Source: Chromera velia (lineage: Eukaryota; Sar; Chromeraceae). Taken from it: a stretch of 12,179 bases of DNA. The notes beneath the pieces are model-generated. The model saw nothing but the letters and a program-made list of their open reading frames with translations, was not told the DNA's origin and did not search any database. A program made the translations under genes and the position numbers. Where the stretch lies: contig JAHBMJ010003228.1 of assembly GCA_018398765.1 (NCBI GenBank), positions 1-12,179 of the forward strand, read 5' to 3'. Each line of letters opens with the position of its first letter. Position 1 is the stretch's first letter. Shown here piece after piece: positions 1-11,128 of this stretch.

Positions 1-169
1 GGGGGGGGGGAGAGAGGGAGAGGGAGCGACAGATAGGGCGGGAGAGAGAGATGAGAGAGATGCAAAGAAAGACCTTTCGTCAGTCCAGTCGTCCAGCTGT
101 CCTTTCCTTTTTTTAAGGTTCACTTATTCATTCATCGATCCAAACGTTCACCTCCCTCTCCGCCTGCAG
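1..169 (+). other. End of an upstream intron, with poly-G and GA tract
   Basis: Ten G open the window, followed by a GA-rich stretch to about 60, then pyrimidine-rich sequence leading to the CCTGCAG acceptor. No coding motif is seen; earlier Amt exons must lie upstream. Confidence 0.7.
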
Positions 170-316
170 TGACTTCGCTGGCGGCGCTGTGGTCCATGCC
201 CTGGGGGGTGCGATTGCGCTGTTGTGCTCCTGGATCATCGGCCCGAGGCTGGGAAGGTTCTCTTTGGACAGACAGGGGAAACGGATCGCACGGAAGATGC
301 CACCAAGCTCACTGCC
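170..316 (+). CDS. Exon 1 (visible): Amt TM5 and following loop
   Basis: Acceptor CCTGCAG ends at 169, donor GTGAGT at 317. Encodes the Amt signature with Asp at 171-173 and the first twin His at 195-197, then a basic loop (GRFSLDRQGKR). Base 170 belongs to the preceding split codon. Ends in phase 2 (CC, completed by exon 2 to Pro). Confidence 0.9.
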
Positions 317-3300
317 GTGAGTCAATTCATTCATACCATGCACAACCACGCAATCAATCGAGAAAGTGCGTGGCGAGTGAGTGTCGACATTCATTGGAAT
401 CGGATTCCTTCCTTCCTGCACACTCAACAGAAGAATGAAGACGCACATGCAGAGACACACAAACACATGCATACACCAGCACGCACACGTATATGAACAT
501 GTACTCTCGTACGCAGAGATTGACTCCGTGTCTCCGAATTGGAATTCGGAAGCTTCAGTCTCAAAGTTCCTCTTCCTGCGCTTTCCGGAACAAAACAAAG
601 AACGATGCAGAGAGCGAAACTTTCAATTCCCTCGTCCTGTGTGCATGTCTGCACATCTGTCTGTCTGTCTCTCCGTCTGTCGGACTTCTTTTCAACGAAT
701 TCCTGCTTCTCTTTTTGTTCCTGCAGATTCTTCGCTCTGGGATGCTTCATTCTCGTCACCGGGTTCATCGCCTTCAACGCCGGCTCTGCCGGGGAGGTGA
801 TGCCGAACGCGGGGTTCAACCAGGCGGCAGGCAGGTGCGTCCGTCCGTCCGTCCATCAGCTTGAGGGAATTAAGAGAAGAGGCAAGAGAACAGGAGAGAA
901 GATTGTTTCTCAGGTGTTGTGCGCTGCGTTGATTTGGTTCTGCCGTCGGGTGCATGAGGTGGTTTTGAAATTGGCATAAATTGGCATGTTTTTGATTGGA
1001 TGAATGAATGAATGAATTTCATGAATCAATAAATTTCATGAATGCAGCTTCGAAGTCACGCAACCAGCAGAGACTGTAGCTGCCGCCTGTTGGACGACAA
1101 TGTGCGCATTCTCTGCTGGGAGTCTCATGGGCATGCTGACGGCATACTTGAAGGACAGGTAGGCAGGCAGGCAAATGTGTTGTTCTGCGTGCTTGCGATA
1201 GAGTTCTCTGCTTGCCTGCATCTCTGGATGGAATACAACGGAGAAAAGAGGAAAGAAAAGGAAACAATACGAGAAAGATGACATCGGTATTCCTTTGAGT
1301 CTGGCATGGGTGTTTGTTGTGAGTGCTCCAACTTTCTCATTTTTTTCTCCCATTTGACTGAGGCATCCAGCAACTCCTTAAAGATACGGTGGTGAGTGAG
1401 CGTGTGTGTCATATCTTCGTAATGAGTGCAGAATTTTTTCGATCATGGCAACAATGGGCGGGGGGTTGTGCGGGTTGGTGAGCATCTGCGCTGGGGCGGA
1501 TGTGATTCCCTATTGGGGGGGCATGATCGTTGGGGGGGTGGCGGGCCCCCTTTGCCTCTGGTCGTCTCACCTGCTGGAGCTGTTGGGGATAGACGACCCA
1601 GTGGACGCCGTTCCTGTGCATCTGGTGGGTTTGGCTTTCTTTGGGTATGTGACATACAGGTGTGTGTGTTTGTTTATGGGTAGACAGATCTACGGATACT
1701 TGGTCGAAGATGGTCTTTGGTCTCTGTTTCGTGTGTGGGCTTTTTTCTCTCTCTGCTCAGCATAAGTATGCTTCTGAATCTGTCCGTCTATTTTTGTACT
1801 GGCGGTCAAAATCAAAAATAAGAGGTAGACAATATGCGTAGTTAGTCATTTTATCACAGCCTCGATTGACTTGCACATGAGAAGCCTAAGTTGTTTCTTT
1901 AATTGTCTGCTCCGTGGATTCCGCAGGTCGGAGGTGTCTGGGGAGTGATCGCTCGCGGGTTCTTCTTCCCAGGAGACACCGGTCGAGACATCGGAATCCA
2001 GGTCTGCATGTCTTCTGTCCATCCATCGATTCTTTCAAACAATCTGCATGTCCTCTGTCCATCCATCGATTCTTTCAAACAAACAAACAAACAGACAAAC
2101 AACGAGGGGGCCGGTGGTATGAAAGAAATCGATCAGAGTTAAGGAAGGCTTTTTGCACGAAGGGGTGGATGAGTCACTCATTCACGAAGAAGGCTGGGTA
2201 ATTTGTTGAACGAAAATCCACGGACAGACGTTGGTTTCCCGTTCTTGTTGCACCACAAACACAACTGTTTGTTTTTGTAAAGCGGGTTGAGCTGACGTGA
2301 GGCAACGGGCAAGGCAAGAGAGTTGATTTGTTCTCCACCCGATGAACGTTCCATCGATCAATCGGTCGAGCGTTCCTGCATGTGCGCACCCGAGGGGAAA
2401 CTCGTGCATGGTGTGTGCACAACACCAGTCAATGAATGCATGAGTGAATGCATGAATTTCATGAATGCAGTTGCTTGGGTGTGTAGCGATTTGCGCATGG
2501 TCTGTGATCTCCATGGCTCCCGTCTTCTTACTCCTGAAGTATTTCGGAGCCCTCAGGGTCAGCCGCGTCCGTGAGCACTGCATGTCTGTGGAGCACAAAC
2601 AAATTACATACGGCCGTGTCTCTGTCTCTGTCTGTGTCGCAAGCATGTTCACATGTGTGCAAGTCCATCCGTAGTGGCTATCTACCTACCTGCCTGCTTG
2701 CTTGCCTGCTTGCCTATCTCCCTACCTGCCCGCTTGCTTGCGACTTCAGAGATCATCGAGTCCCTTCCTCCAGCTTTGGCCTGCATGCTCTGATTGTGCG
2801 TGCGCGTGTACACGCCCACCTTGCAATGGGATGAGGCACACTTCTCTGCACGCCTGCCTGCCTGCAGGTCACGGCGGAGATGGAGGAGATGGGATTGGAC
2901 AAGACAGAGCACGAGGTATCTGCTTACGCAATCGGACAGACAAAGGACGAAGAGGTCAGTCTGTCACGTCGGTCGTCTGTAGTCAGGCAGGAGTCAGGTA
3001 GGGGGGCGGGGAGGCAGCCTGTCGAGCAGGCAGGCAGGCAGGCAGGCGTCGATCCTCTGTTCGCGTGGAAGGAAACCGGCTGCAACAAAGAAATGAAAAG
3101 ACTATCCCGGGCGGGTAGCGGAGTGATGCTCTCCGATACCATCTGCGTGTATGGGTCTCTTGTCCTGCCTAGCTCTTGCGTAGCGTTTGGGGCGTGTCAT
3201 GCATCTCTGCGGCCCCTTTGAGAGTCGGATTGCAGCATGCGATCGGAGACTGTTAGTGTGCGTTGGTGTGTGAATAGTCGAGCACACATGGAGATCGAAT

Positions 3301-3498
3301 TGCTCCTCCCTTCCACTTGCAGAGCGAGGGATGGCAAATCAATGAGAAGGAGGTAATCTTTGACGATCCAGAAGTCATCCTTGGCTCTGGGAGCTTTGGA
3401 AGAGTCCTCAGAGCGACTTATCAGTCAGTCAGGATTTTTTCTTGTTTTTTTCGAAGTGTCTACCAGTCGGGTTTTCAGAGATTTGCTTCATCATTTCT

Positions 3499-3529
<31 letters not shown>

Positions 3530-4904
3530 TTTTCTCTCTTCGACTCCCTGCCTTCCTGCTACTGTGTGTCCATCCCCGTACCTGCCTCTCTTCCTTTCTC
3601 GCTTTCTGTCTCTTCGACTGACTGCGTGCTCACTGTTTGGAGGCTGGTCATTCTGGCTGTATGTACGGTGGACAACTTTTTTTCGGAAGGAAACGAGTCT
3701 TTTTCCGCAACGACGATTTTCCCCACATTCGCATTTGCACCTTGAGTGTTGGTACTTTCTCTTGAGGCAACGCTTAGAACAGAACAGGATGCCAGCCTGC
3801 CTGCCTGCATTCCCGACTTGTTTTTGCAGGAACTCTACCGTTGCCGTGAAGATGCCCTTGATGACGGGGCTCGTACAGGCCGTCAAGTCGTCTGTTGACG
3901 CAGGGATGCTCTCAGTCGCGTCACACGTAATGGCCGGTGACAGTTCTCGATCGGTTGCAGACCCGATGTTGATGTCTGGAGGTGAGATTTCGGATGGCAA
4001 CGTTTCACATCGAAGCGAGTTCGCAGTTGCCATGCAAAAATATTCTTCCTTCACGCCCATAGATATCCAGGGTCAACAGAGGAACAGCAACGAGGAGAGC
4101 GTCAGACCTGAAGAGCTGCCTAAAGCCGCAAGGTCTCAAGGAGGAGACAAAGGACCGTCACACGAGCTCACGCTACCTATCGGGAACAACGCACTAGGAG
4201 GGTCTTCCGTCCAGCACAACAGTGACGGGTCGCCCTCTCCTCCCTCCACTCGGAATAAGAGGATGTTGAAGGTCTGTCTGTGTGCGTGCATAAATGTAAA
4301 CACTGCGTTCATCTGAGTATCCAACATACACACAGGTGTTGCTTGCCGCATCTCGTATAGATTTGTTTCGCTGCGCAGCCAATGCCTCTGTAAGAGAGAA
4401 GGTCCAAAATGGACGAAAACAGAACCTGAGAAGACAGAATAGAGAGAGACAGAACCAAAGAGGGAGCAAGAGAAAAAATCTACACAGGTTTTCACCGGAC
4501 AAGTGCTGTGAAAGAATGAACCAACAACCAGTGCGCGCGGGCAACGTAGTGTGCAGCTCGTAAAATGTGAAGAAAAAAACACAAGAAAATCCTGCATGTC
4601 TTTTTTTTTCTTTCCCCGCCTGCTGCAGGTCGCCTTTGGGGGTGCGGGTGCGGGTGACGAGGATGCAAAGGGTGCTTCTTTTGTGAGTCGAAGACAGGGA
4701 AGGGTCAACGGGGGGGAAGGGTCAACGGGGGGGGGGTCGAAGACAGGGAAGGGGAGAGAAAAAACACGTTCACGCATTGTAAAATTTTGATCTAGTGCAT
4801 GAACCTCCGATGTGGTGGTGGGTGGGCTTAACCCCTCTCCACTTTTCTTAAAAGATGCGTCATTTCGGTCTCTGAAACCACAATCATTGTTACAAGAGAA
4901 ATGT

Positions 4905-4939
<35 letters not shown>

Positions 4940-5214
4940 CAGAAAGAGAGGGAGCTGAGGAAAGCAAAAGGAACGAAGGAGGTTGTCGACGATCATTTAT
5001 CTTTCTGATTCTGCGTGTTGTGATTTCAGAGAGTATATCGAGTCCTTTTTCCGTACGTCTGCTTCTGCTCTGTCCCCGGAGCCTTTCCCGGATCCTTTCT
5101 CTATGTGACGCTCGCAAAGATACCCGTGTGTTTCTTTTCGCAAGAAAGCTGCCAGCAGTCTTCACACATGTGTGATGGCGTCAGATAGCGAGTGGGTGAG
5201 TGAGTGAGAGAGTG

Positions 5215-5252
<38 letters not shown>

Positions 5253-5416
5253 TGTGTGCGTGTGCGTGCGTGCGTGCATATGTGCGTGTGCGTGTGCGTG
5301 TGCGTGTGCGTGTGCGTGTGCGTGTGCGTGTGCGTGTGCGTGTGCGTGTGCGTGTGCGTGTGCGTGTGCGTGTGCGTGTGTGTGTGNTGTGTGTGTGCGT
5401 GTGCGTGCGTGCGTGC

Positions 5417-5459
<43 letters not shown>

Positions 5460-6771
5460 CGTGTGTACATGAGCCCATGCAGACACGACGGCAGATCCGA
5501 TCTCGCACCACCAACGCCACCCGTTGGGTCCTCAAGCAACTCGAGAAGGAAGCTAAGCTGGCTGTGAAACTTCGACACCCAAACATTGTCTCCGTCTACG
5601 GGACCTGTGTGACAGCGGGCAAACCCTTCATGGTGGGTGGGTTATATGAAGGGATTAGTGTCTCCCATTTTCTTACTTGGTTTTAGTTCCCCCTTCATTT
5701 TCCCGTCTTTTGCTTTCTTTGGCGGTTTCTTCTTCTTCTTCCCCTGTGTCTTTCTACCTGTCTTTTCGATCGCGCGGATATCGAAAACGTGTACGAAGGC
5801 CCTTGGCATCGCCATACAGCGTACAAACAGACTGACAGGTGGTCAGAAGAACGACAAAAAGCTGTGCATCTTCATCCAAAAAATCCACTCTGTCCAGTGA
5901 GTGAGTGAGTGAGTGCGTGAGTGAGTGAGTAAGTGAGTGAGTAAGTGGGTGTGATGCTTGCAGGTGATGGAGATGATGGAACTTGGAGACTTGTCAGCCG
6001 TTCTGTCAAATGTCAACACTCCATTGGACTGGAGAATTGCAGGTCTGTCTCTCTGTCTGTCTATCTGTCTGTCTGTCATGAAGAAAAGAAGGGAGAAGAA
6101 GAAAGATATAGTCTGTCTGTTTGTCTGTCTATCTGTCTTTCTGTCTGTTTATCTGTCTCTCTGTGTCTGTCTGTCTGTCAGTCTGTTTTTCTGTCAGTCT
6201 GTCAGTCTATCTGTCTGTCTCTGTCTCTGTCTCTGTCTCTGTCAATGTCTATGTCTATGTCTCTCTCGTCTCTCTCTGTCTCTCTGTCTTCTGTCTGTCT
6301 GTCTGTCTGTCTTCTGTCTGTCTGTTTGCTTCTGCGTTTACATGCGGATGTTGAAGTAAGTGTGTGCGTATGTGTGTGTGTGTATGTGTGCATGCGTGTA
6401 TTTGCATGCGTGCGTGTGCGTCTGTGTATGTGTATGTGCGTGTGCGCGTGCGCGTTTGTGCGTCAGCCGGCCTTGAGCAGGATCACAGTGCATGAAAAAG
6501 TTTAGGCGTCCGTGTGTTACACTGTTTCCTCTGCATTTCCTCTTCTGGCCCCTTCGCCGCCCACAACTGCAGCCCGCATTGCGCACGACATCGTGAAAGG
6601 TCTCAAATTTCTTCACAGCCAAGTCCCTCCTGTGCCCCATTCGGACTTGAAGGTGCATGGGTGAACGGGGAGTGGGGGGGTCTCGTTCTTTTTGTACTTT
6701 GTGACGTCATCAGCTCTCTCTGAGCACACTTCTACATGCAGTGCTTACAAGTGTCTGAACTCTCGCGTGCG

Positions 6772-6810
<39 letters not shown>

Positions 6811-6856
6811 TGTGTGTGGTTGTGTGTGTGGTTGTGTGTGTGGTTGTGTGTGTGGT

Positions 6857-6890
<34 letters not shown>

Positions 6891-9632
6891 TGTGTGTGTT
6901 TCTGTGCCCACGCTGGATGCTTTGTGTGCTGCTATGCGTCCATGGCTTCGAATGAAATGAACTCTGGATATACATGTGGATGTGTGCAGTCCTCGAATGT
7001 GCTTCTGGACGGGGACATGAGGGCGAAGTTGGGGGACTTCGGTCTGGCAGCCACGAAAGCCAAAGTCCAGGGAACACCGGTCTACATGGCCCCGGAACTT
7101 TTGAGAGGGGGGGAGGAGCAGAAGAAGGGGGGATCATCAGAGTCGGTCATCTTAATTCCTTTCTTTGTTTCGGTTCTTCGAGGCCCTTCGTTTTTGGTTG
7201 TTTCTTCTTCTGTCTTCTTTCCTTTCGTTTTTCATATTCTGTGGATCTCTCACCTTCTCATGTCCTCAGCTTGCCTCTTCTTCTCTTGTGCTCTTTCTTT
7301 ATTCCTTGCTTCACTGCCTCTTCTGTGCTTTGTTGTCCGGTTGCCTTTCTAGTTCGATGCCTCTTCTGTGCTTCGTTGTCCGGTTGCCTTTCTGATTCTC
7401 TGCCTCTTCTATGCTTCGTTGTCCGGTTGCCTTTCTAGTTCGATGCCTCTTCTGTGCTTCGTTGTCCGGTTGGCTTTCTGATTCTCTGCCTCTTCTGTGC
7501 TTCGTTGTGTTTCGTTGTCCGGTTGCCTTTCTGATTCTCTGCCTCTTCTGTGCTTCGTTGTGTTTCGTTGTCCGGTTGCCTTTCTGATTCTCTGCCTCTT
7601 CTGTGCTTCGTTGTGTTTCGTTGTCCGGTTGCCTTTCTGATTCTCTGCCTCTTCTGTGCTTCGTTGTGTTTCGTTGTCCGGTTGCCTTTCTGATTCTCTG
7701 CCTCTTCTGTGCTTCGTTGTGTTTCGTTGTCCGGTTGCCTTTCTGATTCTCTGCCTCTTCTGTGCTTCGTTGTGTTTCGTTGTCCGGTTGCCTTTCTGAT
7801 TCTCTGCCTCTTCTGTGCTTCGTTGTGTTTCGTTGTCCGGTTGCCTTTCTGATTCTCGTGTTTCGTTGTCCGGTTGCCTTTCTGATTCTCTGCCTCTTCT
7901 GTGCTTCGTTGTGTTTCGTTGTCCGGTTGCCTTTCTGATTCTCTGCCTCTTCTGTGCTTCGTTGTGTTTCGTTGTCCGGTTGCCTTTCTGATTCTCTGCC
8001 TCTTCTGTGCTTCGTTGTGTTTCGTTGTCCGGTTGCCTTTCTGATTCTCTGCCTCTTCTGTGCTTCGTTGTGTTTCGTTGTCCGGTTGCCTCTGCCTCTT
8101 CTGTGCTTCGTTGTGTTTCGTTGTCCGGTTGTCTTTCTGATTCTCTGCCTCTTCTGTGCTTCGTTGTGTTTCGTTGTCCGGTTGCCTTTCTGATTCTCTG
8201 CCTCTTCTGTGCTTCGTTGTGTTTCGTTGTCCGGTTGCCTTTCTGATTCTCTGCCTCTTCTGTGCTTCGTTGTCCGGTTGGCTTTCTGATTCTCTGCCCC
8301 TTCTGTGCTTCGTTGTCCGGTTGGCTTTCTGATTCTCTGCCGCTTCTGTGCTTCGTTGTCCGGTTGCCTTTCTAGTTCGATGCCTCTTCTGTGCTTCGTT
8401 GTCCGGTTGGCTTTCTGATTCTCTGCCTCTTCTGTGCTTCGTTGTGTTTCGTTGTCCGGTTGCCGTTCTGATTCTCTGCCTCTTCTGTGTTTCGTTGTCC
8501 GGTTGCCTTTCTGATTCTCTGCCTCTTCTGTGCTTCGTTGTGTTTCGTTGTCCGGTTGCCTTTCTGATTCTCTGCCTCTTCTGTGCTTCGTTGTGCTTCG
8601 TTGTCCGGTTGCCTTTCCGATTTTCTGCCTCTTCTGTGCTTTGTTATCCGGTTGCCTTTCTGATTCTCTGGTCTTCTGGTCCTCATATTTGTATCTCCGC
8701 CTTTCATTCATTTCCCTCGTTCCTGTCTCCCTGACTGCGCATGCAGAGTTTCGGATATCTTTGCCCTCGGAATCGTACTCTGGGAAATCTTTACAAGGGA
8801 AGCACCATATGCAAACGACGGGCCTCTCGCGCCAATTCTAGAGGAGGTCTGCATATGACTCTTTTGTGTGTTCTTTCTTTCTGCGAACTCCTTTTTTGAG
8901 CGGAGTTTTTCGTGATCGTGCACGGGTCTGTCCCACTTCGGTATGCGAAGAAAAGGGGGGGTGTCTCCATCTAATGCATCAGTCTAGTGTTTTCCATTGA
9001 AATGCCTTCACATAGAGCTGCGAAACCCGAGCTTGTGCGTCGAAAGAGAATGGAATTGTCGGCCCCTCATCATTTTTACTTGTTTGTGTATGAAAACACA
9101 TTCACATTCACCCGTGCTTCGCAATACGTATTTGTGACTGCAGGTGAAAAATCCAGACTTGTATGTAGAAGGTGACTTCAGGAGGCCGCGCATTCCCTCC
9201 AAAATTCCCACCGCTGCGAAGGATTTGCTAAAAGCTTGCTGGGCAGAAAACCCAGGAGACAGGCCATCCGTCTTCGCAGTGGAGGCCAGGCTCTTATCAC
9301 TCGACAGTAGTACCATGGAATCGTTTTACGAGAACCAGGCGAAGGCGAGAGAGAGTAGAAGGGCATCACTGTCACCGGCGGGGGGGACCAGTCTGCAGCC
9401 TAGTGGCCCAAAGACAGCAAGACAACTGTTGCACTCTGTTTTTCCACCCGCAATCGCAGAAGCAATTCAGGTCGGTCCGTTTGTTGTCTGTCTTCGGCTG
9501 CATGGGTAGGTTTCTGCGTTGTAGAGGGTTCTTGAGCTTTTCTTCAGTCTTCATTGCGTGCTTCGTTCCTTTCTTTCTTGCGTTCTAGCTTTTTTCGTTG
9601 CCCCCCACCACTCCCTCCTCTCTCTCTCGCTC

Positions 9633-9684
<52 letters not shown>

Positions 9685-11094
9685 TGTGTGTGCGTGCGTG
9701 TGCTTGCAGAAGGGAGAGGCAGTGCAGCCCCAACGACACGACGAAGTGACAATTTTTTTCTCTGACATCGTCGGATTCACCACCATTGGCTCTCAACTGC
9801 TTCCTGAAGAGATCATGTTGATGCTCGACAGGTTCGTCAGGCGCTCTGTATTTAGCGACTGACAGGGAGGAAGGAAGGACAAAAAGAAACAGAGCCGGGA
9901 AAGAGAAAGGAACAGAGTGCTAAAGGGAGGAAGCCGAGAGTAAGGAACGCCCAATGATCGATTCCGCAGTGGATCCAAAAACGGCGAGACAGGTTTTTGC
10001 AAGTTCGGCCTGGATAAAAACAGTCGTTGTGTCAAGTAAAGTAGATGACGAGAGAGACGGGGGAGCGGTGGCGAAGGCAAAGACCTTCCTCAGTGAATGC
10101 AAAGCATGCTCGCTTGTCGTTTTCTCCTCCTTGCCTGTATGACTCTTGGAAGAAAATCTTTGAAGGTTTCACGTCTTACTGATCTATTTTTTCCCTCTCT
10201 ATTACAACCCCTTAAATTCCTGCAGGCTCTACAGGGCGTTCGACGAGCTTGCAGACCAACTGGGGGTCTTCAAGGTAGGTTTCTATCTATCCAGCCTTAA
10301 TTCCTTCCTTCTTACAGTCAGTGCACCAGCAAAACCGCTGGCCGTCAGTTTGGCATACACAACCAGAAAGTGCGTGAGTGAGTGCATAAGTGCGTGAGTG
10401 CGTGAGTTCGTGGGTGCATGGGTGAGTGAGTGAGTGAGTGAGTGAGTGAGTGAGTGTGGAAAAACAGTTCCTCGACTTCCCTTTTATATTTCCAGTCTCT
10501 TTTAATCGATTCGTACTCACTGCATTGCTTGATTGATTTGCGGCATACAATTAATGCGTGCAGGTCGAAACGATCGGCGATGCGTGGATGGGGGTGACAA
10601 ATCTAGCCTGCCCCCAGCCAGACCATGCGGTGATCATGGCCACTTTTTCGTTGGGGGCAATTCAGCGAGCCAACACAGTACCTGTACACCTGGAAAAACC
10701 TGAATTGGGAACCATCAACATTCGTGTTGGGTTCCATACAGGGTCCTGTGTAGCATCTGTGGTATGTTTGTTCTTCCTCTTCTTCTTCTTTGTTTTTTCG
10801 CTTTTTCTTCTCTCATGTCCAGTCTCCTTGTTCTTTCTTCTTTTCAGCTTTCTGCTTGCTCTGTCCGTCTACTTGCGTTCCGAGTTTTTGCCCCGTCGCG
10901 CCGTTTCACATCTCCCGTCTCACTTTTGTCCATGTGTCATTGTATGTGTGTGTGTGTGCATGTGTGTTTTCTCGAGGAACCTTTTTGGCTCTTGCGGTGT
11001 CCACATGTATGAAAAGTGCATTGTGTCTCTCTCTGTCTCTCTGTCTGTCTGATTCGGAAAAAGTGAAGTGAAGAAAAGACGATATAGTCTGTCC

Positions 11095-11128
<34 letters not shown>

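Larger units (their letters stand above)
170..2954 (+). other. Amt/Mep/Rh ammonium transporter domain, C-terminal half (exons 1-7)
   Basis: Visible residues 1-265 align with E. coli AmtB from Asp160 onward. The stretch from 171 fits the PROSITE-style Amt signature D-F-A-G-G-x2-V-x3-G-G-x2-A-L-x3-W-I-x-G-x-R. The two pore histidines are present: His at 195-197 (AmtB His168) and His at 1619-1621 (AmtB His318). The pore motif FNAGS is at 773-787, keeping AmtB Phe215 and Ser219. About seven hydrophobic segments are encoded (TM5-TM11 by AmtB order), followed by the LRV...GLD..EH tail typical of the cytosolic C-terminal region. Retained twin histidines suggest the pore could still conduct ammonium, which is inference. 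Phe107- and Trp148-equivalent gate residues would be upstream and cannot be checked. Confidence 0.93.
3323..9300 (+). other. TKL-like protein kinase domain with large beta3-alphaC insert (exons 8-16)
   Basis: Residues about 278-708 carry the kinase subdomains in order: Gly-loop GSGSFGRV at 3383-3406, ATP-binding Lys in VAVK at 3849-3851, alphaC Glu in EKEAKL at 5549-5551, catalytic loop HSDLKSSNVLL (Asp at 6644-6646, Asn at 6996-6998), DFG at 7035-7043, APE-type MAPE ending at 7097, DIFALGIVLWE from 8754, and the CW..NPGDRPS end in exon 16. The look is tyrosine-kinase-like/Raf-like. HRD is changed to HSD, making it a non-RD kinase, but Lys, Glu, both catalytic Asp and Asn are all kept, so activity is plausible. 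About 180 residues separate the Lys from the alphaC Glu, far more than the usual 15-20. Confidence 0.9.

Noticed and set aside
1371-1388. 18-base microexon between exons 3 and 4
   Set aside because: It would fit the phase only with a GTGGTG donor, its acceptor is TCCAG, unlike the rest, and joining exons 3 and 4 directly aligns with Amt proteins without a gap.
1625-1765. Extension of exon 4 to the stop at 1763-1765
   Set aside because: The read-through residues are not Amt-like, while splicing at 1624 restores VHLVGGVWG.
3102-3322. Two separate genes: an Amt ending near 3221 and a kinase-cyclase starting after it
   Set aside because: Exon 8 has no Met and no in-frame ATG just upstream, no start exon is visible in the short interval, and exon 7 and 8 phases match at a good donor and acceptor.
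4136-4996. 286-codon minus-strand open frame
   Set aside because: It overlaps exon 9 and 10 coding sequence and GA repeats; it is low-complexity (Ser/Leu/Pro runs) with no domain.
5030-5052. Small exon after TTTCAG with a GTACGT donor
   Set aside because: Its length does not keep the frame between exons 10 and 11 unless exon 10 uses a poorer donor, and its acceptor lacks TGCAG.
5181-5586. His-Thr and Val-Cys repeat frames on both strands
   Set aside because: These are translations of the GT/GC microsatellite and cross an N.
5896-5946. Short regular repeats considered as a CRISPR-like array
   Set aside because: They are tetranucleotide microsatellites without spacers, in a eukaryotic intron.
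7311-8711. 466-codon open frame on the minus strand, rich in Arg, Glu, Gln and Asn
   Set aside because: It is the reverse complement of the intron 14 minisatellite and consists only of its translated repeat; it overlaps no conserved motif and lies inside the host intron.
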